DNA from: Okeania sp. SIO1I7
GTDB lineage: Bacteria > Cyanobacteriota > Cyanobacteriia > Cyanobacteriales > Microcoleaceae
Length of the DNA: 64,000 bases
Assembly (NCBI GenBank): GCA_010672585.1
Contig: JAAHGF010000008.1
Location: forward strand, 107,717 to 171,716
Reading direction: 5' to 3'
Every line of letters begins with the position of its first letter. Positions within the stretch are counted from its first letter, which is position 1. The notes beneath the pieces were generated by a model. It saw only the letters and a list, made by a program, of their open reading frames with translations. It had not been told where the DNA came from and ran no database searches. A program made the position numbers and the translations under genes. Positions 36,526 through 45,517 of the stretch are shown here, piece by piece.

Positions 36526-37581
36526 CTATAAATTAGAAGCACGAATCGCCGCACCAATTAATCCCACTTTAGGGTTTAACACAATATGAACGGGTACTTT
36601 TTCTAACAATGCTCTCATCCGTCCCTTATGGTGAAAAGCATCCATGAAAGTACCTGACTTCATCAGTGGCAGAATTTTAGCAGCGATACCACCTGCTATA
36701 TATAAACCACCATAAGGTAAAAGTTTCAATGCCAAATTACCTGCTTCCGCTCCATAAGCTCCCACAAAAAGATCTAAAACTTTCTCGCACAAGCGATCGC
36801 TCTTTTCCAACGCAGTTTTCCCAATAACTGCACCTGGATCTACTGTAATTTCACTTGAACCTATTTCTGTTTCCCACTTTCTTAGTACTTCTGCTATTTC
36901 AGGAGATTCAGCAGCAGATTGGCGATCGCGCAAAAATTGATAAATTGACACAATTCCCATGCCTGAAACTACCCTCTCTACAGACACTCGGTCTATATTA
37001 TGCTTTGCTAACAAATATTTTAATAGATGAAATTCCAACTCAGAGCGTGGTGCAAAATCTGCATGACCTCCCTCTGTGGGGTAAACTTTAACTGATCCTG
37101 CTCCTCGAATTAAAAAGCATTCTCCTAATCCTGTACCTGCACCAATTACAGCTATTGGAGTATCACCTTGGGGTTCGCCAGCTTGTAAAGTCTCCAAATC
37201 ATTGTCAGTTAAGCCCAAAATTCCATAACCCACTGCTTCAAAATCGTTGATCAGGCTAACTTGGGATACCCCTAATTCTTTTTCTAGCAATTTAGCATCC
37301 AGTATCCAAGGTAAATTAGTTAATTTAACAGTATTATTGACGACCGGACCAGCGATCGCAAAACAAGCTTTTTCTGGTTGGAATTGCTCACCCAATTTCT
37401 CATTTGCTTCTGCCAAGAATTTTTGTACTATAGGTACTAAATCTGGAAAATCGTGACTGGAATAACGATTCTCATAGAGGCCCTGAAATTCCACAGTAGC
37501 CTTGGATTCTTCTCGTTTAGCCTCTGCCAGTTGTAGTATTGTTTTAGTGCCACCAATGTCACCAGCTAATAGCAATGTCAT
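36526..37581 (-). CDS. glk: Glucokinase
   Basis: Phosphorylates glucose with ATP, feeding glycolysis and the oxidative pentose phosphate route. I place the start at 37581, where an AGGAG lies 11 nt upstream (CAGGAGAATACAGTCT before ATG); the longest frame adds 14 unlikely residues. The protein begins MTLLLAGDIGGTKTILQLAE (phosphate-1 ASKHA motif). It has CFAIAGPVVNNTVKLTNLPW and LINDFEAVGYGI (catalytic Asp), IGAGTGLGECFLI and GGLYIAGGIAAKIL (adenosine motif). About 351 residues, normal for the cyanobacterial Glk family. Complete. Confidence 0.95.
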   Translation of the reverse strand: MTLLLAGDIGGTKTILQLAEAKREESKATVEFQGLYENRYSSHDFPDLVPIVQKFLAEANEKLGEQFQPEKACFAIAGPVVNNTVKLTNLPWILDAKLLEKELGVSQVSLINDFEAVGYGILGLTDNDLETLQAGEPQGDTPIAVIGAGTGLGECFLIRGAGSVKVYPTEGGHADFAPRSELEFHLLKYLLAKHNIDRVSVERVVSGMGIVSIYQFLRDRQSAAESPEIAEVLRKWETEIGSSEITVDPGAVIGKTALEKSDRLCEKVLDLFVGAYGAEAGNLALKLLPYGGLYIAGGIAAKILPLMKSGTFMDAFHHKGRMRALLEKVPVHIVLNPKVGLIGAAIRASNL

Positions 37582-37639
37582 AGACTGTATTCTCCTGAAC
37601 AACTGTTTAGTTTTTATTATCATATCTTGTTCAGTCTAG

Positions 37640-37820
37640 TAGTTCAGTCCAGTAGTGGACTGACACACCTTAAATGGTGCATTAGATGGGAGATGGGGAG
37701 ATGGGGGGATGGGAACCCACCCCTAGCCCCTCCCAGGAGGGGAATGTGGGGGGATGGGGAGATCAAGACACCTAGAAACAAAAATAAGAGTGCACAGTTT
37801 TAGATGTGTAAGTCTAGTAG
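37640..37820. mobile_element. MITE family 2 copy with GC-rich palindrome inside
   Basis: The left end AGTAGTGGACTGACACACC and right end GATGTGTAAGTCTAGTAG are inverted relative to each other, with TAAATGGTGCATTAG and GAGTGCACAGTTTTA just inside. The interior is a GGGAGATG run and a GC-rich palindrome (37711-37744). An extra end motif abuts at 37632-37652. Confidence 0.7.
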
Positions 37821-37849
37821 GGTGCGTTATTTTTATGTAATTTAACCAA

Positions 37850-37984
37850 TCAGGACTTACGCAAATTTACCTTGAAAGCACCATCTGTAGGGGCGCAATT
37901 CGGCAGCTCTACGGAACGCAAATGGCATTTGCTAGTGCAAACGAATGGCGCACTAGCTATCTGTAGAGTCCCTGCGTAAGTCCT
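37850..37984. mobile_element. MITE family 3 copy
   Basis: CAGGACTTACGCA and TGCGTAAGTCCTG bound about 135 bp. GCACCATCTGTAGGGGCG and a CATTTGC/GCAAATG pair lie inside; no ORF. Confidence 0.75.
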
Positions 37985-38272
37985 GCCAATGTTAAAAAAG
38001 TCTGATATCATGTCTCTTTACAGCGGTTTTCATTTCCGTAGACCACAGTAGGGAGTAAGGAACAAGGGGAATTTTGAAGAATATTCTCTCTCAAGAGAAG
38101 AAAATTTTGATTATGGCTAATTTGATATAACTTCTAACTTCTGACTTCTCCCCCACTCAAGAAAATATAGAAAAGTTTTTGATAAATGGTATAATTGTTG
38201 ACTGCTAATTTCTAACTTTTAACTTTTAACTTCTGACTTCTAACTTCTAACTTCTGACTTCTCGAAGGGGGT

Positions 38273-38303
38273 TGACAATTTGTATACTTAAAGTTAAGAT
38301 TAA
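38273..38303 (+). promoter_or_regulatory. Sigma-70-type promoter
   Basis: TTGACA is followed after 17 bp by TAAGAT, a near-consensus pair. The next gene start is about 345 bp away (38648). The space between holds a GGTG...CACC hairpin, so the transcript could have a long leader or include a small RNA. CTGAATAAAAC-type direct repeats fill 38475-38553. Confidence 0.45.
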
Positions 38304-38647
38304 GAATTATGGTGTTGGCATAAAGCACCTCGAAAAATTAATAGCAGTGCATATGCAAGCAGATTCCAGTTCGCTGTCACTCCACTGATTGGGTTAATGC
38401 GGATTAGTTGGAAACTTTGTCTCCACGCTCCTTTTTAGCAATTTCTAAGTAATTATACTTATTCCCCATGTTCAAACCTGAATAAAACTGAATAAAACTG
38501 AACTTTTTCCTGAATAAACCTGAATTTTTTTCCTGAATAAACCTGAATAAAACGGTATTTATTTTGCTGGAGATTAAGGTGATAATACTCTAGGCACAGC
38601 AAAAAGTGACTATCAACCCAACAAATGTAAAGATTCGGAGAAAAAAA

Positions 38648-39055
38648 ATGGCAAAAACAGGTAGAGATGGAAACAATACAGAACCAAACAAAACATCAAA
38701 GTCAAAGGATAGGTTAAGCAGTAGAGATACTCTGATGGGAGGCGATAAAAATGATACAATTCAAATGTGTTATGAAGACGATTTGCCCTATGATAGTATA
38801 GAATCATCAGACATAGATTCTGAGCCTAGACAAATATGGACTCTGTTTGAAGACACTGACCCACAACCTACTGGTAAATGCTTTATTGAAGGGGATCATA
38901 GCAATGATACGCTCAAAAGTGGAAGCAATTTTGATGCGGAATTATATAAAACCTGGTTAAGTTTACATAATATAATGGGGAAGTGCTGTAGAGTCAGCGA
39001 AAAGTCTCAGGAAGATGACCATCGACCCCCAACATCTTTGTCGAAATCTTCATGA
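38648..39055 (+). CDS. Hypothetical polar protein with calcium-repeat-like segments
   Basis: ATG 38648 is preceded by CGGAGAAAAAAA and is the better start; the frame opens earlier. The 135-residue product begins MAKTGRDGNNTEPNKTSKSK and is rich in Asp, Ser and Asn. Two stretches look like worn RTX/hemolysin calcium-binding repeats: DTLMGGDKNDTIQM and EGDHSNDTLKSGSNFD. There is no signal peptide or TM span. It could be the surviving N-terminus of a longer RTX-like gene. Its end overlaps by 6 bp the convergent TPR pseudogene. Function unknown; coding status moderate. Confidence 0.45.
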   Translation: MAKTGRDGNNTEPNKTSKSKDRLSSRDTLMGGDKNDTIQMCYEDDLPYDSIESSDIDSEPRQIWTLFEDTDPQPTGKCFIEGDHSNDTLKSGSNFDAELYKTWLSLHNIMGKCCRVSEKSQEDDHRPPTSLSKSS

Positions 39056-40125
39056 GAGATAAAGCGAATGTTGAAGTAGGTAATCGGTTATCCGATTACT
39101 TCTTGCTTTGTCATATTTTCCTAAAGCTAAATAGTTTTGACCTAGTTGGTTAAAAGAGGCAGCTTTTGTATAAATATCGTTTGTATTAGTAACTATATTC
39201 TCAAAAAATTCTATTGCTTGATCATGTTTTCCAAAAACAGTATAAAGACCTCCAATATAGAATGCTTTTCTCCCCAGTGCTGCACTTTGCTTATAGTATT
39301 CGATGGCTTTTTTGTAATTTTTTTGAAAATAGTAAATATCCCCGATTCTTTCTAAAGCACGAGCTTGAATATCTGTATCTTTAATTTCTTTTCCTCTGGC
39401 TAAATATTGCTTTTGATACTCAAGACTTTTATGATAAATTCCTAAATATAAGTAAGGCTTTGATATGTCATATAATCTGGCTGTCGCTGCGTAATCATCA
39501 TCAATTTCTTCAGCTAATTCAAAACTTTGCCGATAATAATCAATGGCATTAACATAATCATTTAACCAATAATAAGCCCATCCTACACTAGATAAAACTT
39601 GTACTTGCCCAGATTTATCTCCAATTTCCTGATAAATTTTCAGAGATTTTTTAACTGTTTCTAAACCTTTTTGATATTGATGAGCATTACTGACTAAATT
39701 ATCTGCTTCTAACCTTAGTCTTTCAGCTTCTGCTTTACGATAATTTACTTTTCGCAGGCGATCGCTATCTACACATTCACTCCAGGAGCGGTCGTAAACT
39801 ACATAATTTACACAATATTGATTATTTTTTATCTCTAAAATTTGAGCTAAATGCCATTGCTTCTTCCACAAAACTTCTACATATTCATTGACTGAATAAT
39901 CTCTATTTGTTTGGGTAAATTCTGAATTATGTTGCTCTAGATTAGTATTAGTATTTCGACGATAACCTTGCAGTAGCAGTCTTTCTGCATCAATTTTTCT
40001 AGGGTCTGCAATGCGAATACGAACTCTATCAATACACTTTCAGGAATAATCAAACTGGAAAATATTGAGAATTTTACTAATATTATGACTAATAATTTAC
40101 TGATTTTTAGATGATGTTGAATCAT
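39050..40125 (-). pseudogene. Exported Agenet-like/TPR protein, frameshifted and 3'-truncated
   Basis: A signal peptide-like start lies at 40125 (MIQHHLKISKLLVIILVKFS). The frame shifts near 40030-40050, after which RIADPRKIDAERLLLQGYRR continues in the frame of the rest. Next comes an Agenet/Tudor-like module, EYVEVLWKKQWHLAQILEIK...SWSECVDSDRLR. From about 39700, four to five TPRs follow (YYWLNDYVNAIDYYRQSFEL, DIYYFQKNYKKAIEYYKQSA). The last repeat breaks into ARSNRITDYLL and stops, so the C-terminus, often a CHAT protease in such proteins, is missing. Only the start-side shift prevents a continuous frame of about 350 residues. Confidence 0.65.
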
Positions 40126-40799
40126 AATGTATGGGATTTTTCTACTGATGAAATACAGTAATCAACTCTCTCAAATTAAACACTGAGAGAAAAATCAAAA
40201 AGCTGAATACTTACCTAAGTACCATAAATTAATGAAAATATAGTAGTCGAAGCAAAGAGAGCAGACATATCAAAAGCTTAGAGGATATCTGAAAAGTTTT
40301 TTGATACTGAATTTTGCCCCCCTAGCCCCCCAACAAAGTTAATCCCCCTCCCGTCCCCCTTGGAAAGGGGGAAGCCAGATGTTGCTGCGCTTTTTGTTGA
40401 ATGGGGAATAAGAGTCAATTTGCTTCTAAAAGTCCCCCAATTTGGGGGATGCGCGGGGGCTTGGATGTAGCTAATGGGAATTCTCAGACAACCTCTTAAA
40501 ACCCAGACAAAACAAGATTTTTCCTTCTTTCTTCTTTCTTCTTTCTTCTTCCTTTTTCTGCTATAAAACTGAAAGAGGCTAAAACTAGCTCCAAAGGAAA
40601 TGATTATTCCCTTCAATTCTAGTTTTAACCTCTTTATTTAAGACTCAGCAAAAGTACAATTAGCGTTTTATCTTCGCTAAACTCCAAAAATGCTAGGCAT
40701 AAGAGACTGGTACAAGGAATTTTCAATAACTAATTATTAATTATTAATTATTAATTATTAATAATTAATTATTAATTATTAATTATTAATTATTAATTA
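40126..40799. repeat. Gene-free region with GC-rich element and heptamers
   Basis: Contains a third variant of the CCCCCC...GGGGG palindromic element (40308-40472), with AAGTTAATCCCCCTCCCGTC and CTTGGAAAGGGGG inside it, and a long TTAATAA array in two orientations (40728-40799) ending at the thioredoxin stop codon. Confidence 0.7.
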
Positions 40800-41168
40800 T
40801 TACATTAACTGAGGTTCCAAAAGTCGAGTTAGGCGAGTTTTTTGGTAACTGGTCATAAAAGCATCTAATGTCCGTAGAAAATCTTCCCGTGCCTGAAAAT
40901 GATCCACTCGAGTCACTATTTGGCCATCTTCAAATAAGATTAGGGTAGGCAAGGTTCTGAGTTGATATTTACTAGCAAGCTTTAAACTTTCATCAGCATT
41001 CACCCCCACCAGCTTTAAGCGGCCATTCCACTCAGACTGAAATTGAATTAATTGGGGGACAATCATTTTACACAGGCCACACCAAGGTGCCCAAAAATTT
41101 ACTAAAACGGGGTTAGAAGCATCTAACACCTCTTTTTTAAAAGTTTTTTCGTTAACTGACAAAAGCAT
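40800..41168 (-). CDS. Thioredoxin-family protein with CGLC active site
   Basis: A thioredoxin fold is clear: VNFWAPWCGLCKMIVPQLIQ (active site WCGLC instead of WCGPC), the LVGVNADESLKLASKYQLRT strand, and cis-Pro in LPTLILFEDGQIV. I start it at Met 41168 (MLLSVNEKTF); the frame could begin at 41186 or 41216. The Pro-to-Leu change in the active site should alter redox potential. The gene follows the NnrU/Z-ISO-like gene with a gap of 1-49 bp and no terminator between, so they are probably one operon. Confidence 0.85.
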   Translation of the reverse strand: MLLSVNEKTFKKEVLDASNPVLVNFWAPWCGLCKMIVPQLIQFQSEWNGRLKLVGVNADESLKLASKYQLRTLPTLILFEDGQIVTRVDHFQAREDFLRTLDAFMTSYQKTRLTRLLEPQLM

Positions 41169-41217
41169 GGCTGATCGATGTGACATTAAATTAAATTTTT
41201 TATATCCTGGGATCATG

Positions 41218-41931
41218 CTACCAGTCTACGCTCCCAGTTGCACGGATGAGTAGTGGATGAGCTTGCCAAAGTAAAAAAATAAAAACAGCTACTCCCACAT
41301 AGGCCCATCGGAGAAACTCCTGTAACTGTAGAGTTTGACGTCCTTGAATAATAGCCACAAAAGGCATAACTGATGTGCGAAACTTTAACTTTTCAAAAGA
41401 TTCACCAAAACGCTGTTGAAGTCGTCGATCCCCATGCCATACACCAAATAAATGATGAAGTATGAGGCCAAAAGAGGTAACAAGGGTAAAACTTGTCCCT
41501 AACCAAAGAGTATGGGCAATACACCAAATTACTTGGCCGACCATTTGGGGATGGCGGGTAATCCGAATGATCCCTGTTTCATAGAGATGGACTTGGGGTT
41601 TTTGAATTGCAGCAATTTCTAAAAGGTTGAATGTAGAGGGATAGAGAAAGATAAATGAAATTGCTGATAGTATCCAGACTATAGGCTTAACTATTGGGAC
41701 ACCTTGTAGTTGCCATAACTGCAATCCATCATAACGGTGGTTGAAAAAGTAAATAATCAGAATTACTGCTAGTGGTAGACTGACCAGGGCAAATAAGATG
41801 CGATAGGGTCTAGGACCAATTTTGGTTTCGGCCCACAGTCGGAGGGCTGCTAAACCACTATGAGCGGTCGCAAAACTTAGCAGTAACCCCAACATAATAA
41901 AATGGCTAGGGGTTAACCAATCATTAGACAT
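41218..41931 (-). CDS. NnrU family membrane protein, 15-cis-zeta-carotene isomerase-like (Z-ISO)
   Basis: NnrU homologues in plants and cyanobacteria include Z-ISO, the haem-dependent isomerase of 9,15,9'-tri-cis-zeta-carotene in carotenoid synthesis. I place the start at 41931 (MSNDWLTPSHFIMLGLLLSF); 33 upstream residues in the frame look non-native. About 237 residues with six predicted TM segments. Conserved features: HSGLAALRLWAE, GIIRITRHPQMVGQVIWCIA and FGVWHGDRRLQQRFGESFEK. The RHPQ and H residues fit the family's haem-binding histidines. It is co-directional with the thioredoxin gene and divergent from rbcR, which suggests a photosynthesis-related role. Confidence 0.85.
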   Translation of the reverse strand: MSNDWLTPSHFIMLGLLLSFATAHSGLAALRLWAETKIGPRPYRILFALVSLPLAVILIIYFFNHRYDGLQLWQLQGVPIVKPIVWILSAISFIFLYPSTFNLLEIAAIQKPQVHLYETGIIRITRHPQMVGQVIWCIAHTLWLGTSFTLVTSFGLILHHLFGVWHGDRRLQQRFGESFEKLKFRTSVMPFVAIIQGRQTLQLQEFLRWAYVGVAVFIFLLWQAHPLLIRATGSVDW

Positions 41932-42630
41932 GGGTACTATGGGAAATTGATAATAAAAGTTAACTTTTGGAGGAATCGTCCCGCAGTATGCTGAAGGGAC
42001 GTAATGCCAATCCCTGGAATAGGGAAGCAAATGCGGTGAGTGTGGAGTTTGATTTTCTCAAATTATTGATTCCCTAACTGAGGAATTTGGAAATCAAAGG
42101 TCTTCAACTCTCAACCTCTGTCTTAAGGACTTTTGTCCCTGATTCAGTTTAATCTAAACAGGACAATCAGAGCTTGATTAACTAACAAGATTGAAGATAT
42201 GGGGTATGGAGTTAACGAAGTCAGAAGTCAGAAGTCAACCCACCCGCGGGCCCCGACCGTGGAGGGGAAGTAGGGGCGAATGGCCATTTACCCCTACAGA
42301 AGTTAACCCACCCCTCGCCCCTCCCCCTCCCAGGAGGGGAGGTAGGGGATTTGAGCTTTGCTCCAAAAATATTTCGCCTTAGAAGGTGGGGTTGCGCGAC
42401 CCAATCCTGTTTGATAATTGTAATTTCTTCCTGATTTAATCAAATTAAGTAACTTAAATGAAAACCAATTTAAGACAGAAAAACACTCTAAATTCAAGCT
42501 TGTTAAAATTTTCCCACTCTCTACTTGCTCTGGAAATACCTAACGAATCAAATCAAAGGCCATTAAGTAATTTGCCCATTTGCTAACCCTTTGGGCGTTA
42601 ATTCTCTCAATTTCTTTTTCCTTTAACAAT
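41932..42630. other. Divergent intergenic region between Z-ISO-like gene and rbcR
   Basis: Two GC-rich palindromes lie at 42235-42269 (CCCGCGGGCCCCGACCGTGG type) and 42303-42344 (CCTCGCCCCTCCCCCTCCC type), with TAGGGGCGAATGGCCATT between. The remaining AT-rich sequence presumably holds both promoters. No gene seen. Confidence 0.6.
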
Positions 42631-43635
42631 ATGTCTGAGCTTCCTTTCACCCTAGACCAATTACGCATTCTCAAGGCGATCGCTGCTGAAGGTAGTTTTA
42701 AACGAGCTGCCGATAGTTTGTTTGTTTCTCAACCAGCGGTTAGTTTACAGGTACAAAATTTAGAGCGACAGTTGAATGTACCTTTATTTGACCGGGGTGG
42801 CCGCCGGGCACAATTAACTGAAGCTGGTCATTTGCTACTTACTTATGGTGAGAAAATATTATCTTTGTGTCAAGAAACTTGCCGAGCTATTGAGGATTTA
42901 CAAAACCTTCAGGGTGGTACTTTAATTGTTGGTGCTTCTCAAACTACTGGTACTTATTTACTACCCCGAATGATTGGGATGTTTAGACAAAAATATCCTG
43001 ATGTGGCTGTGCAGTTACACGTTCATTCTACTCGTCGTACCGCTTGGAGTGTGGCTAATGGACAAATAGATTTAGCTATTGTTGGGGGTGAAGTTCCTCC
43101 AGAGTTACAGGAGTCTTTGGAAGTTATACCTTATGCTGAGGATGAGTTGGCTTTAATTTTGCCTGTTTCTCATTCTTTGGCAGAAAAGGAGACTATTCAA
43201 AAAGATGATTTGTATCACTTAAATTTTATTACTCTAGATTCTCAATCTACTATTCGCAAGGTTATTGACCTGGTATTATCCCGTAGTGGTATTGATACTC
43301 GCCGTCTGAAAGTGGAGATGGAATTAAATTCAATTGAGGCAATTAAGAATGCTGTTCAATCTGGTTTAGGAGTAGCTTTTGTTTCTGTTTCAGCTATTGA
43401 AAAAGAGTTACAAATTGGGGTTTTGACTACGGCTAAAATAGATCAGATAGTTGTTAATAGAATATTATCGGTTATTTATAATCCTAATCGCTACCGCTCT
43501 AAAGCTGCTGAGGCTTTTAGTAAGGAAATTTTACCTTTGTTTTCTAGTCTAAATTTTAGTCCAGATAAGATTAAACCTTTATCTAAAGAAATACAGCCTA
43601 TAGAGATAGTAACAAATAATGTTAGTGATACTTGA
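42631..43635 (+). CDS. rbcR: LysR-type regulator, RbcR (Ycf30) type
   Basis: The start is ATG 42631 ([20 protein letters not shown]); 17 upstream residues of the frame are not conserved. 334 residues: winged HTH at 10-65 ([20 protein letters not shown]) and the inducer-binding domain from about 95 ([40 protein letters not shown]). This strongly conserved sequence is characteristic of RbcR, the regulator of RuBisCO genes and carbon metabolism in cyanobacteria and red-lineage plastids. The C-terminal 35 residues are variable. RbcR targets cannot be deduced here, but the divergent partner is a pigment gene. Confidence 0.9.
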   Translation: MSELPFTLDQLRILKAIAAEGSFKRAADSLFVSQPAVSLQVQNLERQLNVPLFDRGGRRAQLTEAGHLLLTYGEKILSLCQETCRAIEDLQNLQGGTLIVGASQTTGTYLLPRMIGMFRQKYPDVAVQLHVHSTRRTAWSVANGQIDLAIVGGEVPPELQESLEVIPYAEDELALILPVSHSLAEKETIQKDDLYHLNFITLDSQSTIRKVIDLVLSRSGIDTRRLKVEMELNSIEAIKNAVQSGLGVAFVSVSAIEKELQIGVLTTAKIDQIVVNRILSVIYNPNRYRSKAAEAFSKEILPLFSSLNFSPDKIKPLSKEIQPIEIVTNNVSDT

Positions 43636-44025
43636 AGATCAACTATTAATGGAGAATTTTTGAATCAGTTATCATTATAGAAGAAGAGTCAGCAAATTTT
43701 GCTCGCAATCAAGATTAATTGACTCGAGTATATTTTATGTTCGCTAAAATAACAATTTTGTCACATTCTTAGATCGGAATTGGTATTATATCAAATCTGT
43801 TTAATTGCAAAATCTGAATTTCACGCTCGACATCTGCGGAATAGACAATGAGAATAAATATTAGGTAAAATTTCTGGCTTTCCTAGAATGTCAGGGTTTA
43901 TCTAAGTGCTGGTTGAAGACCCGCGCTCTCCCGTAGGGGAGCGTCGGGATGAATGCGAGCGCATTCCGGAGGAAAAACCAATCAATGTTGGGCTGTTCTC
44001 TGGTATAAATTGATAGTGAGGTTGT
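43636..44025. other. Intergenic region with a solitary IS200/IS605-type hairpin
   Basis: GACCCGCGCTCTCCCGTAGG and its arm GGGAGCGTCGGGAT (43918-43952) match the end hairpin of the TnpB-1 element (18844-18876). A GAATGCGAGCGCATTCC palindrome follows. This could be a remnant end or a non-autonomous derivative. Nothing else is seen. Confidence 0.55.
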
Positions 44026-44634
44026 TCAACCGGATTTGATATTAGACAAATTTTTGACATAATTAATAACTTCTGGAAAAAAAATCAAAAAATCCGACTC
44101 AATTTCAGTATAATTTTTAATCAGCTCATTTCCAGCAGTAGCAAGATTATTTTCTCTTTTCAAACGTTTAGATAAACGGACAAAAGTCAAGTTAATCCCT
44201 GACAAATTTTTGTAGGAAGTAAGCCAATTTTCAGATATAATTTTCGGCAATATTTTTTGTAATTTCTCAGGTAAAATTTCCTGATTTTTCTGCAAAATAA
44301 TATATATTTTTTGCACAAATACATCTAAGTTTTCATGGGTTTCATGGGCAAATAAGTTCCAGTGATTAGCTAAAAAATGGTCGTAACAAATATCAATAAT
44401 TATTCCTGCTAAACGTCTATGACTATTACTAATACGATTTTTACTTCTCAAAAATATTGGATGAGTATCAGTAAAGCAATCAACTTGACGATGAGTTTTG
44501 ATTCCTTGAATAATTTCATGGCTATAAATAGTTTCATATTGTTCTAGATACCCTTTGACAAAATCACCTAATAAATTTCCTATTTGTGATTCAGGAGTAT
44601 TTTTAGCTAAAAATAAATGAGCTAAATAGTTCAT
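44026..44634 (-). CDS. acpH: Acyl carrier protein phosphodiesterase family (AcpH/DUF479)
   Basis: AcpH removes the 4'-phosphopantetheine arm from acyl carrier protein. The 202-residue protein matches the family throughout: MNYLAHLFLAKNTPESQIGN, LLGDFVKGYLEQY, GIKTHRQVDCFTDTHPIFLR, RLAGIIIDICYDHFLANHW, and an aromatic C-terminal helix region. These His/Asp residues belong to an HD-like metal site. The last codons coincide with a CCGGATTTGATAT sequence resembling a family-4 MITE end, so the native C-terminus may have been changed by a few residues. Confidence 0.88.
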   Translation of the reverse strand: MNYLAHLFLAKNTPESQIGNLLGDFVKGYLEQYETIYSHEIIQGIKTHRQVDCFTDTHPIFLRSKNRISNSHRRLAGIIIDICYDHFLANHWNLFAHETHENLDVFVQKIYIILQKNQEILPEKLQKILPKIISENWLTSYKNLSGINLTFVRLSKRLKRENNLATAGNELIKNYTEIESDFLIFFPEVINYVKNLSNIKSG

Positions 44635-44951
44635 AAGTGGATAGTTCGATAGTTTTTAAGTACAACATATAGCAGTTATAGTGTAAGAATTTCCTGCGGA
44701 ATGCTGCGCAAACAGCTATTAGCTGTCAGCTCTCAGCTCTGATGGGGGGATTTTAATATATAGACTGTTTTAGCCAGCTTTTATAGTAAATTTTAATCAA
44801 TTAATAAAGCTCTTATCTAGAACTAAAAAAAGTAATAGCTGATGGCTGATAGCTGACGGCTGAATGCTTACATTATAGTAGAGGGAAGAAAGAAGAAGGA
44901 GGAAGGAAAAATCTGCCTTTGTCTTAGTTTTAAACTTTTGATATATCCTAA
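44635..44951. repeat. Repeats upstream of acpH
   Basis: Includes a 24-bp small dispersed repeat (44690-44713), AGCTGATGGCTGATAGCTGA-type runs (44830-44870) and a purine-rich tract. No gene. Confidence 0.6.
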
Positions 44952-45134
44952 TATCATGTCCGGATAATTAGTGATAAAAAAACTTTCTCCTTTTCCTCCT
45001 GTTTTTTCTTTCTTCTTCTTTCTTTCCTCCTGACTCCTGACTTCCCCTCCCCTCCTGGGAGGGGGAGGGGCGAGGGGTGGGTTTACTCCTGAGGACTCCG
45101 TCATTTATTTATAAGTATTCAACCGGACATGATA
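44952..45134. mobile_element. MITE family 4 copy with GC-rich palindrome inside
   Basis: TATCATGTCCGG and AACCGGACATGATA bound 183 bp. A pyrimidine-rich core and a GC-rich palindrome (45045-45083) lie inside. No gene lies between here and 45518; the 45140-45517 stretch looks like an ordinary AT-rich leader. Confidence 0.75.
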
Positions 45135-45517
45135 TAACCTTTCCTTCGACTGCTATATATTTTGATTTTATATAAAATCTCTATTGGAATTCAATAATAG
45201 ATAACAGTAATAGGAGTTTCAGACTTGATTATCTATTTTTTTGTTTTTGACAAATCCTGCACATCAAGAGTGTATAAATATCAATATTGCCGAGATTTTA
45301 TGATTAATTTTTAGATACTTCCCATCATATCTATATTAAAGCAAAGTTAAGCTGCTCAGGATAATTTATACAACAACCAACGTCTATTGAAATGAATTAG
45401 AAATGACGATTGACGTTATTAGCTAATAGCTTATAAAATAAACAAATCTAAATTATGATAGTTAAACTACCCTAGATTTTTCCGAAGCTCTTTCATAAAT
45501 TAAGTGGGTTTTGTAGC

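Noticed and set aside
38648-39055. Full RTX toxin or calcium-binding exoprotein
   Set aside because: Only two weak GGDxNDT-like motifs, no secretion signal, no export genes nearby.
40728-40799. Possible CRISPR-like array of regularly spaced repeats
   Set aside because: A 7-bp unit repeated head to tail without spacers. No direct-repeat/spacer pattern and no cas genes occur anywhere in the window.
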